Shown here: positions 1-5,188 of the stretch, piece by piece
Layout of the letters: each line of letters begins with the position of its first letter
Position numbering within the stretch: the first letter of the stretch is position 1
Source of the DNA: Gammaproteobacteria bacterium
GTDB lineage: Bacteria; Pseudomonadota; Gammaproteobacteria; Eutrophobiales; Eutrophobiaceae
Reading direction: 5' to 3'
NCBI GenBank assembly: GCA_015661095.1
Contig: JACVQI010000054.1
Span: 1-10,231 of the forward strand
Length of the DNA: 10,231 nucleotides
Program-made: the position numbers and the translations under genes
Notes under the pieces: generated by a model
What the model saw: the letters and a program-made list of their open reading frames with translations, nothing else
Told to the model about the DNA's origin: nothing
Database searches by the model: none

Positions 1-270
1 CACCAAAAATTCGTACTGGCCCTGAAACTCAATGGATTCAAAAAATTCCAGGATACGCCGCTCAAATACCTGGAATTACAAACGGGTTACTATACCCGAG
101 GTTATGAAAACGCGGTTCTCGAAGACAATGAGCGCGTACTGTATTTTGGTATCGGTATTAACATCTCGGATATGTTTAAATCAAGGAGTTACAAAAAAAT
201 CGGCACCTTCCTGAATTATTATCAGATACCCTATACCTATCTGCCGTTGGAGCACGATTTCAACGATTGA
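1..270 (+). CDS. C-terminal fragment of a predicted periplasmic/envelope protein (tentatively DUF2279-like)
   Basis: The reading frame is open from the first base and ends at TGA 268-270, giving 89 residues of a protein whose start lies left of the window. The fragment alternates aromatic and polar residues in a way typical of beta-rich envelope proteins. It contains LKLNGF, then LELQTGYYTRGYEN, then LYFGIGINISDMF, and ends with LNYYQIPYTYLPLEHDFND. The pattern GYYTRGY, then G-I-x-x-N, then YYQxPYTYL reminds me of the C-terminal part of proteins annotated as predicted periplasmic lipoproteins of the DUF2279 group. That is recall rather than a search result, and no enzymatic role is known to me. 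No signal peptide can be assessed because the N-terminus is missing. A short hairpin follows the stop. That it is coding is fairly sure; the family is tentative. Confidence 0.6.
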   Translation, partial: HQKFVLALKLNGFKKFQDTPLKYLELQTGYYTRGYENAVLEDNERVLYFGIGINISDMFKSRSYKKIGTFLNYYQIPYTYLPLEHDFND

Positions 271-271
271 C

Positions 272-292
272 GGCTATCAGGCGCTGATGGCC
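272..292 (+). terminator. Possible weak terminator hairpin after the partial gene
   Basis: GGCTATCAG (272-280) pairs with CTGATGGCC (284-292) around a three-base GCG loop, with one G-U pair. It starts two bases after the stop codon of the upstream gene. The downstream T-run is poor (CAATTTGA), so it may only be an RNA 3'-end stabiliser or a weak terminator. Confidence 0.4.
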
Positions 293-329
293 CACTCAAT
301 TTGACCGAATTTCAGGTCGAACATTGCTG

Positions 330-335
330 TATAAT
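330..335 (+). promoter_or_regulatory. Candidate -10 element for cmoA
   Basis: A perfect TATAAT lies about 76 bases upstream of the cmoA start and after the hairpin that follows the preceding gene. No good -35 hexamer sits 16-18 bases upstream. The predicted transcript would begin near 342 and carry a leader of about 70 bases containing the inverted repeat at 371-401. Confidence 0.35.
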
Positions 336-370
336 TCAGAGAAGTAGATTTCCCTTATTTATAGAACTAA

Positions 371-401
371 TCAGTAATCACGGTATCTCGTTAATTACTG
401 A
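371..401 (+). promoter_or_regulatory. Inverted repeat overlapping the cmoA ribosome binding site
   Basis: TCAGTAAT (371-378) and ATTACTGA (394-401) are perfect reverse complements separated by 15 bases. The right arm covers the first two bases of the Shine-Dalgarno-like GAGAG (400-404) that precedes the ATG at 411. It could act as an RNA hairpin hindering ribosome access or as a DNA operator; the sequence does not decide which. Confidence 0.35.
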
Positions 402-410
402 GAGCATGTC

Positions 411-1163
411 ATGAGCAAGCCTACTGAAAAATCACAGGTTACTGACCGGGATACGCTGTTTCAGGCCGAGCAACGGTCCCATGATTTCGATTTTGATGCC
501 AATACCGCTGGCGTCTTTGACGACATGGTGCAGCGCTCGGTGCCGTTTTACGAGGAGATCCAGCGTATGACCTGTGAGTTGGCGAAGGATTTCAGCGTAC
601 CCGGCACCAATTTGTACGATATCGGTTGTGCAACCGGTACCTCCCTGGAAATGCTTGATCCTCTGCTTGATCGATCCGTTGCCTTCGTCGGTGTCGATAA
701 TTCCGGGGACATGCTGGAAAAGGCCAGGCAGAAATTGCGAGTGGTCGCGGAGCACCGTCGTCTGGAACTGGTAAATTCCGACATTCATGCCAATTTCAGG
801 ATCGAAAATGCCTCCGTAGTCATGATGATACTGACACTGCAATTCATACGCCCCTTACACCGTGAGGACCTGCTGCGTCGCATCAATGAGGCATTATCCG
901 AGAATGGTTGTCTGTTGCTGATTGAGAAAGTGACCGGGCCTTATTCCCTGCTCAATCGTCTGTTCATCGATCATTACTATGATTTCAAAAGGCGCAGTGG
1001 CTATTCGGAACTGGAGATATCGCGTAAGCGTGAATCCCTCGAGAATGTCCTGATTCCTTACCATATTCAGGAAAACCGGGAGCTGTTGTTCAAGACCGGT
1101 TTTACCCAGATCGAGGAATTTTTCCGCTGGTATAATTTCTGCGGTATTGTCGCGGTCAAGTAA
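411..1163 (+). CDS. cmoA: Carboxy-S-adenosyl-L-methionine synthase (CmoA)
   Basis: The 250-residue product has the class I methyltransferase fold. CmoA converts SAM and prephenate to carboxy-SAM, the donor that CmoB uses to make 5-carboxymethoxyuridine at tRNA position 34; it is cytoplasmic. The N-terminal block RDTLF (13-17) and VFDDMVQRSVPFY (35-47) match E. coli CmoA. The SAM-binding glycine motif is LYDIGCATG (68-76), with the acidic ribose-binding pair at D96-N97. Residues 191-213 carry DFKRRSGYSELEISRKR followed by ENV. Arg207 aligns with E. coli Arg199, which contacts the carboxylate of carboxy-SAM and separates CmoA from ordinary methyltransferases. Length is close to E. coli CmoA (247). 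The ATG at 411 has GAGAG six bases upstream. A membrane methyltransferase follows after 57 bases; cmoB, often adjacent in gammaproteobacteria, is not in view. Family assignment is strong. Confidence 0.88.
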   Translation: MSKPTEKSQVTDRDTLFQAEQRSHDFDFDANTAGVFDDMVQRSVPFYEEIQRMTCELAKDFSVPGTNLYDIGCATGTSLEMLDPLLDRSVAFVGVDNSGDMLEKARQKLRVVAEHRRLELVNSDIHANFRIENASVVMMILTLQFIRPLHREDLLRRINEALSENGCLLLIEKVTGPYSLLNRLFIDHYYDFKRRSGYSELEISRKRESLENVLIPYHIQENRELLFKTGFTQIEEFFRWYNFCGIVAVK

Positions 1164-1220
1164 CGGCCAGACAACGGTGTGGGTTAATGACCAAGTCGCC
1201 TGCCTGCGATAAAATCAATC

Positions 1221-1964
1221 ATGTCTAGCCTGACTAATCTGTTCATAGCTTACGGGAATTTTCTGTTCCGCTATCGGAACTATTTCTTTCCCCTGGTTCT
1301 GGTCATCATCGTGATATCTACCCAGCCCGGTACGGCAGCCCCGGAGTTCCTGTCAACCTTGTCTGGAGTTTTCGTAATCCTGTTCGGCCAGGCAATACGG
1401 GCCGCCGTCATCGGACTGGATTATATCAAGCGGGGCGGGATTAATAAGAAGGTGGCGGCAGAACATCTGGTTACGACCGGAATCTTCGCCCATTGCCGGA
1501 ACCCCTTATACGTAGGTAATCTGTTAATACTGTGCGGGTTGCTGATACTGTATGACAACCTGTGGGCCGGACTGGCCGGCGCATTGTTTTTTTATCTGTC
1601 TTACTGTGCGATCATCATGGCGGAAGAGGCATTTCTGGCCGCGAAATTTGGTGATGAATATCAGGACTACTGCAGCAGGGTACCCCGCTGGTTATTTCAC
1701 CTGACTGGTCTATATTCCACCCTGGCCGGAAACCGGTTTAACTGGCGTCGCGTCATCAGCAAGGATTACACCACAATGACGACCTGGATGATCTCGCTGG
1801 TGCTGTTACTGGCGGTCAAGGAGAGTCAGCTGCACACAAATTGGCCGGTGTGGCTCATAGTGATGGTTGCCGCCATCACCGTGATTGTCATCCTGGCATT
1901 GTTGTACTGCATCAAGCGACTGAAGAAATCCGGATATTTAACGGCACCAGAAGACAGTTGCTGA
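1221..1964 (+). CDS. Membrane methyltransferase of the isoprenylcysteine carboxyl / phospholipid methyltransferase family
   Basis: This is a 247-residue multi-pass membrane protein. Hydrophobic segments lie near 21-37, 44-64, 96-112, 114-134, 186-200 and 208-231. The family signature is plain: H82-x4-G87, then RNPLYVGN (93-100), then the E135-E136 pair, then FGDEYQDYCSRVPRW (143-157). In ICMT and PEMT proteins these residues bind SAM at the membrane face. Known members methylate prenylcysteine, phosphatidylethanolamine or other hydrophobic acceptors; the bacterial substrate cannot be read from sequence. Two extra C-terminal membrane segments follow the signature, longer than the minimal fold. 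No clear Shine-Dalgarno precedes the ATG at 1221, and a TAAAAT (1210-1215) sits just upstream. It lies 57 bases behind cmoA on the same strand and is probably co-transcribed. The family call is firm and the acceptor unknown. Confidence 0.8.
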   Translation: MSSLTNLFIAYGNFLFRYRNYFFPLVLVIIVISTQPGTAAPEFLSTLSGVFVILFGQAIRAAVIGLDYIKRGGINKKVAAEHLVTTGIFAHCRNPLYVGNLLILCGLLILYDNLWAGLAGALFFYLSYCAIIMAEEAFLAAKFGDEYQDYCSRVPRWLFHLTGLYSTLAGNRFNWRRVISKDYTTMTTWMISLVLLLAVKESQLHTNWPVWLIVMVAAITVIVILALLYCIKRLKKSGYLTAPEDSC

Positions 1965-2039
1965 TTCATGGGTGATTACCGCAGTCTGCATCCAATCCTG
2001 ATGGTAAAACTCAGGTCATTGCCGTTATTTACTAAACAG

Positions 2040-2081
2040 TTTAAACTCTGCGCCCTTGTACAGCTAACCATCATTTAAACT
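2040..2081 (+). repeat. Direct repeat TTTAAACT upstream of secD
   Basis: TTTAAACT occurs at 2040-2047 and again at 2074-2081, a 34-base spacing or roughly three helical turns. The first copy is part of the perfect palindrome AGTTTAAACT (2038-2047). Both copies lie upstream of the extended -10 element of secD. This may be a pair of regulator half sites or chance in an AT-rich spacer. Confidence 0.3.
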
Positions 2082-2087
2082 GACGCA

Positions 2088-2096
2088 TGTTAAAAT
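2088..2096 (+). promoter_or_regulatory. Candidate extended -10 promoter of secDF
   Basis: TGT followed by TAAAAT fits the extended -10 pattern TGnTATAAT with one mismatch. It lies in the 178-base gap before secD and would start transcription near 2103, some 40 bases ahead of the ATG. The -35 region matches poorly, as is common for extended -10 promoters. Confidence 0.4.
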
Positions 2097-2142
2097 TTCC
2101 CCAGACCACGGCCCAACAGGGATCACAAGGATCCGGCCAGAG

Positions 2143-4014
2143 ATGAACCGTTATCCGCTCTGGAAATATCTGCTGGTCGCTGGCATGGTCATCATCAGTT
2201 TATTGTATGCCTTGCCCAATATTTATCCCCAGGACCCGTCCGTGCAGATTTCGGCGCGACGCGGCGCTGCTGATCCGGGACTGGCCGGGCGCGTCACTAA
2301 ATTTCTGGATGAAAATCACATAGGTTACAAAGCCAGCGAGTCGACCGATAATCGCTTATTGATCCGGTTTGCTGACAACGAAGCGCAACTGCAGGCGGCC
2401 GATCTGCTGCAAGCCGAACTGGGCGCCGATTACATAACCGCCCTGAACATCGCACCCTCGACACCGGCCTGGCTGCAGGCGATCGGCGGCCGGCCGATGT
2501 ATCTGGGCCTGGACCTGCGCGGCGGCGTGCATTTCCAGATGGAAGTAGACATGGACGCAGTCATCACGCAGACCTACGAACGGTATATCTCAGAATTGCG
2601 TAACGGACTGCGTGAGGAAAAAATCAGATATCAGGGCATTGCGATGGAAAATGACAGCTTGCTGCTGCGTTTCAATGACCCGCAACTCCGCGACCAGGCC
2701 AATGATTATATCGCCACTCAATTTACGGATCTGAACATCGAACAGTTGAACCAGGAGGGTGAATACAATCTGGTGATGATCGTAAACCCGACTGCCATGA
2801 CGGAGGAACAGAAGAACGCGCTGCAGCAGAATATCGCCACTTTGCGCAACCGGGTGAATGAACTGGGTGTCGCTGAACCTATCATACAGCAGCAGGGCAT
2901 TGACCGAATTGTAGTGCAGCTGCCCGGCGTGCAGGATACGGTACGGGCCAAGGAGATACTGGGTGCGACCGCAACACTGGAATTCCGCATGGTCGATTCG
3001 GACGCAGACCCGGCCGTATTGGCGCAAGGTAATGCTGTGCTGGGATCGGATGTATTCCCGGCGCGACCGGGCGTTGTCGGCACAGGCGGCGGTTACGCGG
3101 CCCTGGAGAAGCGCGTTATCCTGACCGGCGATCGCATCATCAATGCCGCCTCCGGTTTCGACTCCCAGTCGCAAACGCCGGCTGTATTCATTACCCTGGA
3201 CGGGCCCGGCGCGCAACAATTTCAGCGTGTCACTGGTGATAACGTGGGCAAACCTATGGCCGTGCTGTTCATTGAAAACCGGAGTGAGATGGTCCGCGAT
3301 GAGGCCGGCGAGATGTCAACCCGGAACCGCACAGTCAAGGAAGTGATCAACATCGCCACCATCCGTGAACAGCTCAGCAAACGTTTCCAGATCACGGGTC
3401 TCGATTCCACGAACGAGGCGCGGGACCTGGCCTTGCTGCTGCGCGCCGGCGCCCTGGCCGCACCGATGCAGATTATCGACGAACGATCCGTGGGCCCGAG
3501 CCTGGGGGCCGAGAATATCAAACGCGGCATCCAGTCCGTGATCATCGGTTATGCACTGGTGCTGCTGTTCATGGGGATCTATTACAGTTTCTTCGGGCTA
3601 ATCGCCGATCTGGCCTTGAGCATAAATCTGGTGATGCTGATTGCATTGCTGTCGGGAATACAGGCAACACTCACCATGCCCGCCATCGCCGGCATCGTTC
3701 TTACCGTGGGCATGAGCGTCGATGCCAACGTGCTGATCTACGAACGCATCCGCGAGGAGTTACGTAACGGCAATAGCCCGCATGCGAGCATCAATGCGGG
3801 TTATGAAAAGGCGTTCGCAACTATTCTGGATTCCAATATCACGACCTTGATCGCGGCCTTCGTGCTGTTCATTTTCGGAACGGGACCCATCAAGGGATTT
3901 GCCGTCACGCTGTCGCTGGGTCTCATCACTTCGATGTTCACGGCAATCTTATGCACCCGCGCCGTCATTAATTTGATCTATGGCGGACGCCGGTTGAGTA
4001 AACTCCCGGTATGA
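2143..4014 (+). CDS. secD: Protein translocase subunit SecD
   Basis: SecD pairs with SecF in the inner membrane and uses the proton gradient to pull exported proteins through SecYEG on the periplasmic side. The 623-residue product is close to E. coli SecD (615). It begins with one membrane helix (about 7-27) and a large periplasmic region (28-460). That region contains the hallmark LGLDLRGGVH (121-130), the P1 base motif RNRVNELGVAEP (235-246) and LLRAGALAAP (432-441) just before GPSLG (451-455). Five further helices lie between about 462 and 612. Helix 4 carries GMSVDANVLIYERIREEL (523-540), whose Asp527 corresponds to the essential proton-path aspartate. The ATG at 2143 has only a weak ribosome site (AGAG or the more distant AAGG). 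secF follows after 29 bases. yajC, the usual upstream neighbour, is absent from this position. The identification is firm. Confidence 0.97.
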   Translation: MNRYPLWKYLLVAGMVIISLLYALPNIYPQDPSVQISARRGAADPGLAGRVTKFLDENHIGYKASESTDNRLLIRFADNEAQLQAADLLQAELGADYITALNIAPSTPAWLQAIGGRPMYLGLDLRGGVHFQMEVDMDAVITQTYERYISELRNGLREEKIRYQGIAMENDSLLLRFNDPQLRDQANDYIATQFTDLNIEQLNQEGEYNLVMIVNPTAMTEEQKNALQQNIATLRNRVNELGVAEPIIQQQGIDRIVVQLPGVQDTVRAKEILGATATLEFRMVDSDADPAVLAQGNAVLGSDVFPARPGVVGTGGGYAALEKRVILTGDRIINAASGFDSQSQTPAVFITLDGPGAQQFQRVTGDNVGKPMAVLFIENRSEMVRDEAGEMSTRNRTVKEVINIATIREQLSKRFQITGLDSTNEARDLALLLRAGALAAPMQIIDERSVGPSLGAENIKRGIQSVIIGYALVLLFMGIYYSFFGLIADLALSINLVMLIALLSGIQATLTMPAIAGIVLTVGMSVDANVLIYERIREELRNGNSPHASINAGYEKAFATILDSNITTLIAAFVLFIFGTGPIKGFAVTLSLGLITSMFTAILCTRAVINLIYGGRRLSKLPV

Positions 4015-4043
4015 CGGCCATGCATCGGTAACGGAGACAGACG

Positions 4044-4946
4044 ATGGAATTCTTTCGCAAAACCAACATCGATTTCATGAGTAAATGGCGCATCGCCTTT
4101 ATCTTTTCCGGGCTGCTGATCCTCGCCTCCATCGGGTTGCTGATAGTTAAAGGATTGAACTGGAGTATCGATTTCACCGGCGGCACGCTGGTTGAGGTCA
4201 GGTACAGCGGACCGGCAGAACTGGAAAAGGTACGAGCCGATCTGGCCATAGCCGGTTTCGGTGATGCCATAGTACAGAATTACGGAACAATCCGGGATGC
4301 CCTGATCCGGGTGCCGCCACGCGCGGACGCCACCAGCGCCGAGATCAGCGACCGGGTTCTCGCGGCTTTACCCGGCGCCGAGAAACGGCGCGGTGAATAT
4401 GTCGGTCCACAGGTTGGCGAAGAGTTGAAAGAACTGGGCGGGCTGGCCATGCTCTTCGCGATGATAGGCATACTCATTTACGTCACCATCCGCTTCGAAC
4501 GGCGCTTTGCACTCGGATCCGTGGCCGCTCTTGCCCATGATGTAATCGTTACAGTCGGGGTAGTGTCCCTGCTCGGTATGAATTTTGACTTGCAGGTCCT
4601 GGCCGCGTTGATGGCGGTGATCGGTTATTCGTTGAACGACACTATCGTGGTCTATGATCGGATCCGCGAAAATTTCCGCAAGGTGCGTCACTCCACTCCG
4701 GAAAATACGATGAATATAGCCATTAACGAGACCCTGTCGCGCACCATCATGACGGGCGTAACGACCCTGTTGGTGCTGGTCGCGCTGTTCGTATTGGGAG
4801 GGGAATCTCTGCAGCCGTTCGCGGCTACGCTCATCATCGGTATCCTGTTCGGCACTTATTCCTCGGTCTACGTTGCCAGCGCCATTACCCTGGTACTGGG
4901 TGTATCGCGCCAGGATCTTCTGCCGGTGCAGAAGGAAGGTGTTTGA
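4044..4946 (+). CDS. secF: Protein translocase subunit SecF
   Basis: SecF is the partner of SecD in the proton-driven SecDF motor of the Sec export pathway. The 300-residue product opens with helix 1 (about 17-36), followed by the periplasmic motif SIDFTGGTLVEV (41-52). Five helices then run from about 132 to 287. Conserved motifs include FERRFALGSVAALAHDV (151-167), GYSLNDTIVVYDRIREN (194-210) and GVTT (238-241). Asp199 and Arg206 of the second block sit in the helix 4 region linked to proton conduction. It is slightly shorter than E. coli SecF (323), mainly at the C-terminus. GGAG (4033-4036) lies seven bases before the ATG, a good ribosome site. It is 29 bases downstream of secD and surely in the same operon. 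No strong terminator is visible after its stop. Confidence 0.97.
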   Translation: MEFFRKTNIDFMSKWRIAFIFSGLLILASIGLLIVKGLNWSIDFTGGTLVEVRYSGPAELEKVRADLAIAGFGDAIVQNYGTIRDALIRVPPRADATSAEISDRVLAALPGAEKRRGEYVGPQVGEELKELGGLAMLFAMIGILIYVTIRFERRFALGSVAALAHDVIVTVGVVSLLGMNFDLQVLAALMAVIGYSLNDTIVVYDRIRENFRKVRHSTPENTMNIAINETLSRTIMTGVTTLLVLVALFVLGGESLQPFAATLIIGILFGTYSSVYVASAITLVLGVSRQDLLPVQKEGV

Positions 4947-5048
4947 GTTAATCCCGGTCTTCCGCCTAACTGACAATTTCGCTGTGTGTATTGAGCAGGA
5001 AGATAAATCACGGTACCGATCGCCAGCTAGATAAAAACTGCGGTCGAA

Positions 5049-5076
5049 TTACCATTGGCATGGAGCGAAGTATAAA
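5049..5076 (+). promoter_or_regulatory. Candidate sigma-70 promoter for the amino-acid permease
   Basis: TTACCA (5049-5054, four of six matches to TTGACA) and TATAAA (5071-5076, five of six to TATAAT) are separated by 16 bases. Transcription would start near 5083, leaving a leader of about 105 bases before the permease start. The placement makes the downstream pairing segments and mini-ORF part of the transcript. Confidence 0.45.
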
Positions 5077-5097
5077 GTCATAACTTTTACTTTGCGG

Positions 5098-5175
5098 GCT
5101 CTGAAAAAACCAGGAGGGACTTATGCAGAGCTTTCCTGACTAAACTCATCAAGGTGTAAAATTCTGCCAGCTCTG
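5098..5175 (+). promoter_or_regulatory. Permease leader with mutually exclusive pairing segments
   Basis: GCTCTG (5098-5103) can pair with CAGAGC (5126-5131), extended by two G-U pairs (5096-5097 with 5132-5133). The same central segment, CAGAGCT (5126-5132), is also a perfect complement of AGCTCTG (5169-5175), which ends three bases before the permease Shine-Dalgarno. Segments 1:2 and 2:3 therefore exclude each other, the layout seen in attenuators and translational switches. Segment 2 lies inside the mini-ORF at 5123-5143. Function is inferred; the stems are short and the 2:3 loop is 36 bases. Confidence 0.35.
5123..5143 (+). CDS. Possible six-codon leader peptide (MQSFPD)
   Basis: ATG 5123 is followed by CAG AGC TTT CCT GAC and TAA, encoding MQSFPD. 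A textbook AGGAGGG (5112-5118) stands five bases upstream of the ATG, stronger than most ribosome sites in this window. The stop is 45 bases before the permease start, and the ORF overlaps the central segment of the alternative hairpins. Such a strong site before so short an ORF suggests a regulatory upstream ORF. The peptide has no run of one amino acid that would name a signal. It may be chance. Confidence 0.3.
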   Translation: MQSFPD

Positions 5176-5188
5176 AAGAGGTGATGAA

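Noticed and set aside
32..214. 60-codon plus-strand ORF near the left edge
   Set aside because: It is out of frame with the open C-terminal coding frame 1-270, whose translation looks like a real protein.
300..321. Imperfect dyad (TGACC ... GGTCG) upstream of the cmoA -10
   Set aside because: Only four contiguous pairs plus a wobble and two outer pairs; too weak to call an operator.
2590..3219. Antisense ORF of 209 codons opposite secD
   Set aside because: It lies wholly within a well conserved gene on the other strand, has no recognisable protein features, and such shadows are common opposite GC-rich coding DNA.
4368..4976. Antisense ORF of 202 codons opposite secF
   Set aside because: Composition is rich in His, Arg, Gln and Asp, as typical of a shadow frame, and secF motifs are intact on the other strand.
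5017..5046. Hairpin after secF as a terminator (CGATCGC with GCGGTCG)
   Set aside because: It is only seven pairs including one G-U, has a 16-base loop and no T-run; not convincing as a terminator.
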